This document shows positions 52,201 through 64,000 of a stretch of DNA of 64,000 bases, in pieces. Source of the stretch: Aurelia coerulea (taxonomy: Eukaryota; Cnidaria; Scyphozoa; Semaeostomeae; Ulmaridae); assembly GCA_039566865.1 (NCBI GenBank), contig CM076955.1, positions 11,795,001 to 11,859,000 of the forward strand, in the 5' to 3' direction. The position numbers were made by a program, and so were the translations under genes. The notes under the pieces were generated by a model, which was given only the letters and a program-made list of their open reading frames with translations, was not told the origin of the DNA and made no database searches. Numbering within the stretch: position 1 is the stretch's first letter; each line of letters begins with the position of its first letter.

Positions 52201-54045
52201 GAAGAACTAAAGTTTTAAAGAACGATGAGTGCAATAATCCTTATAATATAAATTTTAGCTACTAAAGTAAGTTAATCCCCATTTTTCGTGTTTATATTTT
52301 GTTTTCTTTGAGAAAATAAACATTTAATTAATCGATGTTTGTTTATGCAGTTAAGCTAAAATGAGATTAAAGAAAAAGTTAATGTCTATAGTAATGTTTC
52401 CAAAAATGGTTCCTGCGAAACTAATATAGTGCTATAAAACAAGTTACTGGTAGAAGTAAAGTTTTGAAGGACGAAGAGTGCAATAATCCTTATAATATCA
52501 ATTTTAGCCACTAAAGTACGCTAATCCCCATTTTTTTGTTTATATTTTGCTTTCTTTAAGAAAATAAAATTTTAATTAACCGATGTTTGTTGATGCCGTA
52601 AAGCTAAAAAGAGATTAAAGAAAAAGCTAATGTCTATAGTAATGTTTCCAAGAATGGTTGCTGCAGCACTAATATAGTGCTATAAAAGAAGTAACTGGAA
52701 GAACTAAAGTTTTAAAGAACGATGAGTGCAATACTCCTTATAATATAAATTTTAGCTACTAAAGTACGTTAATCCCTATATTTCGTGTTTATATTTTGTT
52801 TTCTCTCAGAAAATAAACATTTAATTGATCGATGTTTGTTTATGAAGTAAAGCTAAAATGAGACCAAATAAAAAACTAATGTCTATAGTAATGTTTCCAA
52901 GAATGGTTGCTGCAGCACTAATATAGTGCTATAAAAGAAGTAACTGGCAGAACTAAAGTTGTAAAGAACGATGAGTGCAATACTCTTTATAATATAAATT
53001 TTAGCTACTAAATTACGTTAATCCCCATTTTTTGTGTTTATATTTTGTTTTCTTTGAGAAAATAAACATTTAATTAATCGATGTTTTTTTATGCAGTAAA
53101 GCTAAAATGAGACTAAAGAAAAGACTAATGTCTATAGTAATGTTTCCAAGAATGGTTGCTGCAGCACTAATATAGTGCTACAAAAGTAGCTGGCAGAGCT
53201 AAAGTTTTAAAGACCGATGAGTGCGATACTCTTTATAATATAAATTGTAGCTACTAAAGTACGTTAATCCACACTTTTTGTGTTTATATTTTGTTTTCTT
53301 TGAGAAAATGAACATTTAATTAAACGATGTTTGTTTATGCAGTAAAGCTAATATGAGACTAAACTACTGTCTATAGTAATGTTTCCATGAATTGTTGCTG
53401 CAGCACAAATATAGGGCTATAAAAGAAGTAACTGGCAGAACAAAAGTTTTAAAGAACGATGATTGCAATACTCTTTTTAATATAAATTTCAGCTACTAAA
53501 GTACGTTAGGCTCCATTTTTTGCGTTTATATTTTGTTTTCTTTGAGAAAATAAACATTTAATTAATCGATGTTTGTTTATGAAGTAAAGCTTAAATGAGA
53601 CCAAATAAAAAACTAATGTCTATAGTAATGTTTCCAAGAATGGTTGCTGCAGCACTAATATAGTGCTATAAAAGAAGTAACTGGCAGAACTATAGTTTTA
53701 AAGAACGATGAGTGCAATACTGTTTATAATATAAATTGTAGCTACTAAAGTATGTTAATCCACACTTTTTGTGTTTATATTTTGTTTTCTTTGAGAAAAT
53801 AAACATTTAATTAATCGATATTTGTTTATGCAGTAAAGCTAAAGTGAGACTAAAGAAAAAACTAATATCTATAGTAATGTTTCCAAGCATGGTTGCTGCA
53901 GCACTAATAAAGTGCTATAAAAGAAGTAACTGGCAGAACTAAAGTTTTAAGTTTTAAAGAATGATTTTTACAATACTCTTTATAATATAAATTGTAGCTA
54001 ATAAAGTACGTTAATCCACACTTTTTGTGTTTATATTTCGTTTTC
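40201..54045 (+). repeat. Satellite array, middle domain
   Basis: The monomer family is the same but the variant mix differs. Monomers with TATAAAACAAG are still present (near 41,050, 41,540, 48,235, 48,980, 51,930 and 52,430) but lack the AGTG duplication typical of the left domain; only one copy, near 45,265, has it. Variants with TCCCCTATTTTTCGTG and with GTTTTCTCCCAG are frequent. Monomers are mostly close to 249 bp. No gene is visible. The left boundary is a gradual change rather than a junction. Confidence 0.9.
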
Positions 54046-54076
<31 letters not shown>

Positions 54077-54350
54077 TTCAAGATAAAATTTTACAAGAAC
54101 GAAGTACTTAAGACACTACGTACAAGCTACTTTACTAAACTACGAGGACGATACCACGGAGTGCAAGAGACCGTGACAACTCCGCAGCCATTAACATAGA
54201 GAACATGTAACTAAACTAGAATTAAATATACGGCTACGAAAAATACACATAAACGATTTTTTACTGATAATTACTAAGGTTCGTTTCACTTTGCATGTCG
54301 GGATAACTTTGGGCAAGCAGGTATTTTTAAAAAATGGGTGAAATTGGAGA
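54046..54350 (-). mobile_element. Poly(A)-tailed retroposon fragment, minus strand, unidentified
   Basis: A run of 28 T (54,046-54,073) followed by about 277 bp of non-satellite sequence interrupts a monomer. Read on the minus strand this is a unique sequence ending in ATATAAAA and a long A-tail, so a reverse-transcribed insertion is the simplest reading. The minus strand holds an open stretch of about 52 codons from near 54,349 to a TAA at 54,191-54,193. It shows no motif I recognise. The flanks (TTATATTTCGTTTTC left, TTCTCTCAGAAAATAAAC right) join to match uninterrupted monomers at about 60,095-60,125 and 63,235-63,265. Any target-site duplication is at most TTCT. It could be a LINE 3' end, a SINE or a processed transcript tail; I cannot choose. 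Confidence 0.75.
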
Positions 54351-54353
54351 TTC

Positions 54354-55240
54354 TCTCAGAAAATAAACATTTAATTGATCGATGTTTGTTTATAAAGTAA
54401 AGCTAAAATGAGACCAAATAAAAAACTAATGTCTACAGTAATGTTTCAAAGAATGGTTGCTGCAGCACAAATATAGGGCTATAAAAGAAGTAAATGGCAG
54501 AACTAAAGTTTTAAAGAACGATGAGTGTAATACTCTTGATAATATAAATAGTAGCTAATAAAGTACGTTAATCCACACTTTTTGTGTTTAAATTTTGTTT
54601 TCTTTGAGAAAACAAACTTTTAATTAACCGATGTTTGTTTATGCAGTAAAGCTAAAATGAGACTAAAGAAAAATCTAATGTCTATAGTAATGTTTCAAAG
54701 AATGGTTGCTGCAGCACTAATATAGTGCTGTAAAAGAAGTTACTGGTAGAACAAAAGTTTTGAAGGACGATGAGTGCAATACTCCTTATAATATAAATTT
54801 TAGCTACTAAAGTACGTTAATCCCCTTTTTATGTTTTTATATTTTGTTTTCTTTGAGAAAATAAACATTTAAGTAATCGATGTTTGTTGATGCAGTAAAG
54901 CTAAAATGTAATTAAAATTAAGGTTTTTGCAGCACTAATATAGTGCTATAAAAGAAGTAACTGTCAGAACTAAAATTTTAGAGAACGATCATTGCAATAC
55001 TCTTTATAATATAAATTGCAGCTACTAAAGTACGTTAATCCACAATTTTTGTGTTTATAATTTGTTTTCTTTGAGAAAATAAATTTTTAATTAATCGATG
55101 TTTCTTTATGCATTAAAGCTAAATTGAGACTAAAGGAAAAACTAATGTCTATAGTAATGTTTCCTAGAATGGTTGCTGCGAAACTAATATAGTGCTATAA
55201 AAGAAGTAACTGGCAGAACTAAAGTTTTAAAGAAAGATGA
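54354..55240 (+). repeat. 0.9-kb block recurring at about 60,109-60,995
   Basis: The satellite immediately right of the minus-strand retroposon aligns with about 60,109-60,995 at an offset of 5,755 (5,754 after a single-base indel). Shared markers include AAGTAAATGGCAG, AACCGATG with a long A/T context, CACAATTTTTGTG, AAATAAATTTTTAATT and TAAAGGAAAAACTAATG. Four monomers are covered, and the order is kept. Confidence 0.85.
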
Positions 55241-58200
55241 TTGCAATACTCCTTATAATATAAATTTTAGCTACTAAAGTACGTTAATCCTCGTTTTTTG
55301 TGTTTATATTTTGTTTTCTTTCAGAAAATAAACATTTAATTGATCGATGTTTGTTTATGAAGTAAAGTTAAAAATAGACTAAAGAAAAAGCTAATGTCTA
55401 AAGTAATGTTTCCAAGAATGGTTGCTGCAGCACTAATATAGTGCTATAAAAGAAGTAGCTCGCAGAACTGCAGTTTTAAAGAACAATGAGTGCAATAATC
55501 TTTATGATATAAATTGTAGCTACTAAAGTACGTTAATGCTCATTTTTTGTGTTTATATTTTGTTTTCTTTGAGAAAATAAACATTTAATTAATCGATGTT
55601 TGTCTATGCATTAAAGCTAAAATGTAATTAAAATTAAGGTTTTTGCAGCACTAATATAGTGCTATAAAAGAAGTAACTGGCAGAACTAAAGTTTTAGAGA
55701 ACGATGAGTGCATTACTCTTTATAATATATATTGCAGCTACTAAAGTACGTTAATCCACACTTTTTGTGTCTATAATTTTTTTTCTTTGAGAAAATAAAC
55801 TTTTAATTAATCGATGTTTCTTTATGGAGTAAAGCTAAATTAAGACTAAAGAAAAAACTAGTGTCTATAGTAATGTTTCCAAGAATGGTTCCTGCAGCAC
55901 AAATATAGGGCTATAAAAGAAGTAACTGGCAGACCTAAAGTTTTGAAGGACGATGAGTGCAATACTCCTTATAATATAAATTTTAGCTACTAAAGTACGT
56001 TAATCCACACTTTTTGTGTTTATATTTTGCTTTCTTTCAGAAAATAAACATTTAATTGATCGATGTTTGTTTATGAAGTAAAGTTAAAATGAGACCAAAT
56101 ACAAAACTAATGTCTATAGTAATGTTTCCAAGAATGGTTGCTGCAGCACTAATATAGTGCTATAAAAGAAGTAACTGTCAGAACTAAAGTTGTAAAGAAC
56201 GATGAGTGCAATACTGTTTATAATATAAATTGTAGCTACTAAAGTACGTTAATCCACACTTTTTGTGTTTATATTTTGTTTTCTTTGAGAAAATAAACAT
56301 TTAATTAATCGATGTTTGTTTATGCAGTAATGCTAAAATGTAATTAAAATTAAGGTTTTTGCAGCACTAATATAGTGCTATAAAAGAAGTAACTGGCAGA
56401 GCTAAAACTTAAGAGAACAATGATTGCAATACTCTTTATAATATAAATTGCAGCTACTAAAGTACGTTAATCCACACTTTTTGTGTTTATAATTTGTTTC
56501 TTATGAGAAAATAAACTTTTAATTAATCGATGTTATTTTATGCAGTAAAGCTAAATTGAGACTAAAGAAAAACTAATGTCTATAGTAATGTTTCCTAGAA
56601 TGGTTGCTGCGAAACTAATATAGTGCTATAAAATAAATAACTGGCAGAACTAAAGTTTTAAGGAACGATGATTGCAATACTCTTTATAATATTAATTTCA
56701 GCTACTAAAGTACGTTAGTCCCCATTTTTTGTGTTTATATTTTGTTTTCTTTGAGAAAATAAACATTTAATTCATCGATATTTGTTTATGCAGTAAAGCT
56801 AAAGTGAGAATAAAGAAAAAACTAATGTCTATTGTAGTGTTTCCAAAAATGGTTGCTGCGAAACTAATATAGTGCTATAAAAGAAGTCGCTGGTAGAGCT
56901 AAAGTTTTGAAGGACGATGACTGCAATACTCCTTTTAATATAAATTTTAGCTACTAAAGTACGTTAATCCCCATTTTTTGTGTTTATATTTTGTTTTCTT
57001 TCAGAAAATAAACATTTAATTTATCGATGTTTGTTGATGAAGTAAAGTTAAAATGAGACCAAATACAAAACTAATGTCTATAGTAATGTTTCCAAGAATG
57101 GTTGCTGCAGCACTAATATAGTGCTATAAAAGAAGTAACTGGCAGAACTAAAGTTGTAAAGAACGATGAGTGCAATACTGTTTATAATATAAATTGTAGC
57201 TACTAAAGTACGTTAATCCACACTTTTTGTGTTTATATTTTGTTTTCTTTGAGAAAATAAACATTTAATTAATCGATGTTTGTTTATGCAGGAATGCTAT
57301 AATGTAATTAAAATTAAGGTTTTTGTAGCACTAATCTAGTGCTATAAAAGAAGTAACTGGCAGAACTAAAATTTAAGAGAACAATGATTGCAATACTCTT
57401 TATAATATAAATTGCAGCTACTAAAGTACGTTAATCCACACTTTTTGTGCTTATAATTTGTTTCTTATGAGAAAATAAACCTTTAATTAATCGATGTTTG
57501 TTTACGCAGTAAAGCAAAATTTAGACTATAAAAAACTAACGTCTATAGTAATGTTTCCAAGAATGGTTTCTGCAGCACTAATATAGCGCTATAGAAGAAG
57601 TAACTGGCAGAACTAAAGTTTTAGAGAACGATGAGTGCAATACTCTTTATAATATAAATTGCAGCTACTAAAGTACGTTACTCCCCATTTTTTGTGTTTA
57701 TATTTTGTTTTCTTTCAGAAAATAAACATTTAATTGATCGATGTTTGTTTATGAAATAAAGCTAAAATGAGACCAAATAAAAAACTAATGTCTATAGTAA
57801 TGTTTCCAAGAATGGTTGCTGCAGCACTAATATAGTGCTATAAAAGAAGTAACTGGCAGAACTAAAGTTGTAAAGAATGATGAGTGCAATACTGTTTATA
57901 ATATAAATTGTAGCTACTAAAGTACGTTAATCCACACTTTTTGTGTTTATATTTTGTTTTCTTTGAGAAAATAAACATTTAATTAATCGATGTTTGTTGA
58001 TGCAGTAAAGCTAAAATGTAAATAAAATTAAGGTTTTTGCAGCGCTAATATAGTGCTATAAAAGAAGAAACTGGCAGAGCTAAAATTTAAGAGAACAATG
58101 ATTGCAATACTCTTTATAATATTAATTACAGCTGCTAAAGTACGTTAATCCACACTTTTTGTGTTTATAATTTGTTTCCTATGAGAAAATAAACTTTTAA

Positions 58201-58699
58201 TTAATCGATGTTTCTTTATGTAGTAAAGCTAAATTGAGATTAAAGAAAAACTAATGTCTATAGTAATGTTTCCTAGAATGGTTGCTGCGAAACTAATATA
58301 GTGCTATAAAAGAAGTAACTGGCAGAACTAAAGTTTTAAAGAACGATGATTGCAATACTCTTCATGATATAAATGTCAGCTACTAAAGTACGTTAGTCTC
58401 CATTTTTTGTGTTTATATTTTGTTTCCTTTAAGAAAATAAACTTTTAATTAACCGATGTTTGTTTATGCAGTAAAGCTAAAGTGAGACTAAAGAAAAAAC
58501 TAATGTCTATAGTAATGTTTCCAAGAATGGTTTCTGCAGCACTAATATAGCGCTATAGAAGAAGTAACTGGCAGAACTAAAGTTTTAGAGAACGATGAGT
58601 GCAATTCTCTTTATAATATAAATTGCAGCTTATAAAGTACGTTAATCCCCATTTTTTGTGTTTATGTTATGTTTTCTTTGAGAAAATAAATATTTAATT

Positions 58700-61600
58700 A
58701 ATCGATGTTTGTTTACGCAGTAAAGCAAAATTTAGACTATAAAAAACTAACGTCTATAGTAATGTTTCCAAGAATGGTTTCTGCAGCACTAATATAGCGC
58801 TATAGAAGAAGTAACTGGCAGAACTAAAGTTTTAGAGAACGATGAGTGCAATAATCTTTATAATATAAATTGCAGCTACTAAAATACGTTAATCCATACT
58901 TTTTGTGTTTATAATTTAATTTCTTTGAGAAAATAAACTTTTAATTAATCGATGTTTGCTTATGCAGTAAAGCTAAAATGGGACTAAAAGAAAAACTAAT
59001 GTCTATAGTAATGTTTCCAAGAATGGTTGCTGCAGCACTAATATAGTGCTATTAAAGAAGTAACTGGCAGAACTAAAGTTGTAAAGAACGATGAGTGCAA
59101 TACTGTTTATAATATAAATTGTAGCTACTTAAGTACGTTAATCCACACTTTTTGTGTTTTTATTTTGTTTTTTTTTTGAGAAAATAAACATTTCATTAAT
59201 CGATGTTTGTTTATGAAGTAAAGCTAAAATGAGACTAAAGAAAAAACTAATGTCTATAATAATGTTTCCAAGAATGGTTGCTGCAGCACTAATATAGGGC
59301 TATAAAAGGAGTAACTGGCAGAATTAAAGTTTTTAAGAACGATGAGTGGAATACTGTTTATAGTATAAATTTTAGCTACTAAAGTACGCTAATCGCCATT
59401 TTTTGTGTTTATATTTTGCTTTCTTCGAGAAAATAAACATTTAATTAATCGATGTTTGTTTATGCTGTAAAGCTGAAATGTAATTAAAATTAAGGTTGCT
59501 GCAGCACCAATATAGTGCTATAAAAGAATTAACTGGCAGCACTAAAGTTTTAGAGAACGATGAGTGCACTACTCTCTATAAAATAAATTGCAGCTACTAA
59601 AGTACGTTAATCCATACTTTTTGTGTTTATAATTTGTTTTCTTTGAGAAAATAAACTTTTAATTAATCGATGTTTGCTTATGCAGTAAAGCTAAATTGAC
59701 ACTAAAGAAAAAACTAATGTCTATAGTAATATTTCCCAGAATGGTTGCTGCAGCACTAATATTGGGCTATAAAAGAAGTAACTGGCAGAACTAAAATTTT
59801 AGAGAATGATGAGTGCAATACTCTCTATAATATAAATTGCAGCTACTAATGTACGTTAATCCATACTTTTTGTGTTTATATTTCGTTTTCTTTGATAAAA
59901 TAAGCATTTAATTAATCGATGTTTGTCTATGCATTAAAGCTAAAATGTAACTAAAATTAAGAGTGCTGCTGCACTAATATAGTGCTATAAAAGAAGTAAC
60001 TGGTAGAACTAAAGTTTTAAAGAACAATGAGTACAATACTCTTTATAATATAAATTGTAGCTACTAAAGTACGTTAATCCCCATTCTTTGTGTTTATATT
60101 TCGTTTTCTCTCAGAAAATAAACATTTAATTGATCGATGTTTGTTAATAAAGTAAAGCTAAAATGAGACCAAATAAAAAACTAATGTCTATAGTAATGTT
60201 TCAAAGAATGGTTGCTGCAGCACAAATATAGGGCTATAAAAGAAGTAAATGGCAGAACTAAAGTTTTAATGAACGATGAGTGTAATACTCTTTATGATAT
60301 AAATTGAGCTAATAAAGTACGTTAATCCATACTGTTTGTGTTTAAAATTTGTTTTCTTTGAGAAAATAAACTTTTAATTAACCGATGTTTGTTGATGCAG
60401 TAAAGCTAAAATGAGACTAAAGAAAAAGCTAATTTCTATAGTAATGTTTCCAAGAATGGTTGCAGCAGCACTAATATTGTGCTATAAAAGAAGATACTGG
60501 TAGAACTAAAGTTTTGTAGGACGATGAGTGCAATACTCTATATAATATAAATTTTAGCTACTAAAGTACGTTAATCCCTTTTTTATGTTTTTATATTTTG
60601 TTTCCTTTGAGAAAATAAACATTTAAGTAATCGATGTTTGTTGATGCAGTAAAGCTAAAATGTAATTAAAATTAAGGTTTTTGCAGCACTACTATAGTGC
60701 TATAAAAGAAGTAACTGGCAGAACTAAAATTTTAGAGAACAATGATTGCAATACTCTTTAAAATATAAATTGCAGCTACTAAAGTACGTTAATCCACAAT
60801 TTTTGTGTTTATAATTTGTTTTCTTTGAGAAAATAAATTTTTAATTAATCGATGTTTCTTTATGCATTAAAGCTAAATTGAGACTAAAGGAAAAACTAAT
60901 GTCTATAGTAATGTTTCCTAGAATGGTTGCTGCGAAACTAATATAGTGCTATAAAAGAAGTAACTGGCAGAACTAAAGTTTTAAAGAACGATGATTGCAA
61001 TACTCTTTATGATATAAATGTCAGCTACTAAAGTACGTTAGTCTCCATTTTTTTGTGTTTATATTTTGTTTTCTTTGAGATAATAAACATTTAATTAGTC
61101 GATGTTTGTTTATGCATTAACGCTAAATTGAGGCCAAAGAAAAAACTAATCTCTATAGTAATGTTTCCAAGAATGGTTGCTGCAGCACTAATATACTGCT
61201 ATAAAAGAAGTTACTGGCAGAACTAAAGTTTTAAAGAACGATGAGTACAATATTATTTATATTAAAAATTTCAGATACTAGAGTATGTTAATTGTCATTT
61301 TTTGTGTTTATATTTTGTTTTTTCTTAGAAAATAAACATTTAATTTATCGATGTACGTCTATGCAGTAAAGCTAAAATGAGACTAAAGAAAAAGCTAATG
61401 TCTATAGTAATGTTTCCAAGAATGGTTGCTGCGAAACTACTATAGTGCTATAAAAGAAGTTACTGGTAGAACTAAAGTTTTGAAGTACGATGAGTGCAAT
61501 ACTCTTTATAATATAATTTTAGCTACTAAAGTGCGTTAATCCCCATTTTTTGTATTTATATTTTGTTTTCTCTCATAAAATAAACATTTAATTAATCGAT

Positions 61601-64000
61601 GTTTGTTATGAAGTAAAGCTAAAATCAGACTAATGAAAAAACTAATGTCTATAGTAATGTTTCCAAGAATGGTTGCTGCAGCACTAATATAGTGCTATAA
61701 AAGAAGTAACTGGCAGAACTAAAGTTGTTAAGAACGATGAGTGCAATACAGTTTATAATATAAATTGTAGCTACTAAAGTACGTTAATCCACACTTTCTT
61801 TGTTTATACTTTGTTTTCTTTGAGAAAATAAACCTTTAATTGATCGATGTTTGTTTACGCAGTAAAGCAAAATTTAGACTATAAAAAACTAACGTCTATA
61901 GTAATGTATCCAAGAATGGCTTCTGCAGCACTAATATAGCGCTATAGAAGAAGTAACTGGCAGAACTAAAGTTTTAGAGAACGATGAGTGCAATACTCTT
62001 TATAATATAAATTGCAGCTACTAAAGTACGTTAATCCATACTTTTTGTGTTTATAATTTATTTTCTTTGAGAAAATAAACTTTTAATTAATCGATGTTTG
62101 CTTATGCAGTAAAGCTAAAATGGGACTAAAAGAAAAACTAATGTCTATAGTAATGTTTCCAAGAATGGTTGCTGCAGCACTAATATAGTGCTATTAAAGA
62201 AGTAACTGGCAGAACTAAAGTTGTAAAGAACGATGAGTGCAATACTGTTTATAATATAAATTGTAGCTACTTAAGTACGTTAATCCACACTTTTTGTGTT
62301 TTTATTTTGTTTTTTTTTTGAGAAAATAAACATTTCATTAATCGATGTTTGTTTATGAAGTAAAGCTAAAATGAGACTAAAGAAAAAACTAATGTCTATA
62401 ATAATGTTTCCAAGAATGGTTGCTGCAGCACTAATATAGGGCTATAAAAGGAGTAACTGGCAGAATTAAAGTTTTTAAGAACGATGAGTGGAATACTGTT
62501 TATAGTATAAATTTTAGCTACTAAAGTACGCTAATCGCCATTTTTTGTGTTTATATTTTGCTTTCTTCGAGAAAATAAACATTTAATTAATCGATGTTTG
62601 TTTATGCTGTAAAGCTGAAATGTAATTAAAATTAAGGTTGCTGCAGCACCAATATAGTGCTATAAAAGAATTAACTGGCAGCACTAAAGTTTTAGAGAAC
62701 GATGAGTGCACTACTCTCTATAATATAAATTGCAGCTACTAAAGTACGTTAATCCATACTTTTTGTGTTTATAATTTGTTTTCTTTGAGAAAATAAACTT
62801 TTAATTAATCGATGTTTGCTTATGCAGTAAAGCTAAATTGACACTAAAGAAAAAACTAATGTCTATAGTAATATTTCCCAAAATGATTGCTGCAGCACTA
62901 ATATTGGGCTATAAAAGAAGTAACTGGCAGAACTAAAGTTTTAGAGAACGATGAGTGCAATACTCTCTATAATATAAATTTTAGCTACTAAAGTACGTTA
63001 ATCCCTTTTTATTTTTTTATATTTTGTTTCCTTTGAGAAAATAAACATTTAAGTAATCGATGTTTGTTGATGCATTAAAGCTAAAATGTAACTAAAATTA
63101 AGAGTGCTGCTGCACTAATATAGTGCTATAAAAGAAGTAACTGGTAGAACTAAAGTTTTAAAGAACAATGAGTACAATACTCTTTATAATATAAATTGTA
63201 ACTACTAAAGTACGTTAATCCCCATTTTTTTTGTTTATATTTCGTTTTCTCTCAGAAAATAAACATTTAATTGATCGATGTTTGTTAATAAAGTAAAGCT
63301 AACATCAGACTAAACAGAAAGCTAATGTCTATAGTAATGTTTCCAAGAATGGTTGCTGCAGCACTAATATAGGGCTATAAAAGAAGTAATTGGCAGAACT
63401 AAAATTTTAGAGAACGATCATTGCAATACTCTTTATAATATAAATTGCAGCTACTAAAGTACGTTAATCCAAAATTTTTGTGTTTATAATTTGTTTTCTT
63501 TGAGAAAATAAATTTTTAATTAATCGATGTTTCTTTATGCAGTAAAGCTAAATTGAGACTAAGGAAAAAACTAATGTCTATAGTAATGTTTCCTAGAATG
63601 GTTGCTGCGAAACTAATATAGTGCTATAAAAGAAGTAACTGGCAGAACTAAAGTTTTAAAGAACGATGATTGCAATACTCTTTATGATATAAATGTCAGC
63701 TACTAAAGTACGTTAGTCTCCATTTTATTGTGTTTTTATTTTGTTTTCTTTGAGATAATAAACATTTAATTAGTCGATGTTTGTTTATGCATTAAAGCTA
63801 AATTGAGACCAAAGAAAAAACTAATCTCTATAGTAATGTTTCCAAGAATGGTTGCTGCAGCACTAATATACTGCTATAAAAGAAGTTACTGGCAGAACGA
63901 AAGTTTTAAAGAACGATGAGTACAATATTATTTATATTAAAAATTTCAGATACTAGAGTATGTTAATTGTCATTTTTTGTGTTTATATTTTGTTTTTTCT
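58700..64000 (+). repeat. Large tandem duplication, 3,142-bp period, second copy shortened
   Basis: Copy one (about 58,700-61,841) and copy two (about 61,842 to beyond the window) share an offset of 3,142 up to about 59,840/62,982. The offset is 3,141 near 59,930-60,150, and 2,675 from about 60,725-61,325 against 63,400-64,000. Rare shared markers include GTTTACGCAGTAAAGC, GGGACTAAAAGAAAAAC, TTTTTTTTTTGAG with CATTTCATTAATC, CTTTCTTCGAG, GCAGCACCAATATAG and TACTAGAGTATGTTAATTG. The first part of the unit is also related to about 57,480-57,600. Confidence 0.9.

Larger units (their letters stand above)
54351..64000 (+). repeat. Satellite array, right domain
   Basis: Satellite resumes at TTCTCTCAGAAAATAAAC after the minus-strand retroposon and continues to the window end. 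Characteristic variants are the short class with ATTAAAATTAAGGTTTTTGC, monomers with TTTCTGCAGCACTAATATAGCGCTATAGAAG, and a divergent monomer with TACTAGAGTATGTTAATTG near 61,275 and 63,950. Point differences among monomers look greater here than in the left domain, suggesting less recent homogenisation, apart from the large 3.1-kb duplication described separately. No gene is seen. Confidence 0.92.

Noticed and set aside
54270..54295. GGTTCGTTTCA resembling a pol III B box in the minus-strand retroposon
   Set aside because: It lies on the plus strand, opposite to the orientation set by the A-tail, lacks the final CC, and no A box is seen. It does not support a tRNA-derived SINE.
1..64000. CRISPR-like regular repeats
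   Set aside because: The repeats are about 249-bp diverging monomers without short constant repeats and unique spacers; this is satellite DNA.
1..64000. Hammerhead ribozyme in the satellite
   Set aside because: The conserved CTGATGA core is absent. GACGATGAG and GCGAAAC superficially resemble parts of it but are not arranged to form the fold.
1..64000. Ancestral dimer structure of the monomer
   Set aside because: TATGCAGTAAAGCTAAAATG and GGCAGAACTAAAGTTTTAAAG are weakly alike, but the similarity is too low and AT-biased to claim by eye.

Overview
This window is one long, uninterrupted satellite-DNA array. About 255 tandem monomers, all in the same orientation and roughly 70% A+T by eye, run from the first base to the last, so both ends of the array lie outside the window. 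The basic monomer is about 249 bp. Length classes of 253, 241 and 218 bp recur because of diagnostic indels. Only two stretches are not satellite: a 5'-truncated LINE-type retrotransposon (36,576-37,542, plus strand) carrying the C-terminal part of a reverse transcriptase, and a short poly(A)-tailed retroposon fragment on the minus strand (about 54,046-54,350). I found no ordinary host gene, tRNA, rRNA, CRISPR array or bacterial-type operon.

The DNA is nuclear and eukaryotic: satellite with higher-order structure, a FADD-box non-LTR reverse transcriptase and poly(A)-tailed insertions. The C-terminal part of the reverse transcriptase looks to me like elements common in cnidarian and other marine invertebrate genomes. 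That is an inference from memory of the family and does not identify a species. The array could be centromeric or pericentromeric heterochromatin, but nothing in the sequence proves it.

Layout. The left domain (1 to about 40.2 kb) is rich in a 253-bp class with a duplicated AGTG, in 241-bp monomers and in several recent higher-order blocks: periods 2,421 bp (1.27-5.72 kb), 990 bp (10.41-12.90 kb), 731 bp (18.0-19.4 kb), 1,973/1,980 bp (24.06-30.38 kb) and 743 bp (33.7-35.0 kb). A 0.9-kb block at the extreme left recurs 15.9 kb away. The middle domain (about 40.2-54.0 kb) carries the same monomer lineage mostly without the AGTG duplication. The right domain (54.35-64 kb) has other variants and a 3.14-kb period duplication, the second copy of which lacks two monomers.

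The main monomer type contains, in order, a 10-bp palindrome, a 17-nt hairpin-forming inverted repeat, a TATA-box-like TATAAAAG sharing its first base with the hairpin, and about 130 bp further on an AATAAA signal. The satellite therefore has the sequence elements for short polyadenylated transcripts, though transcription cannot be shown from sequence. The many small minus-strand open frames in the left domain are by-products of the 253-bp class: they begin at GTG, not ATG, and I do not call them genes.
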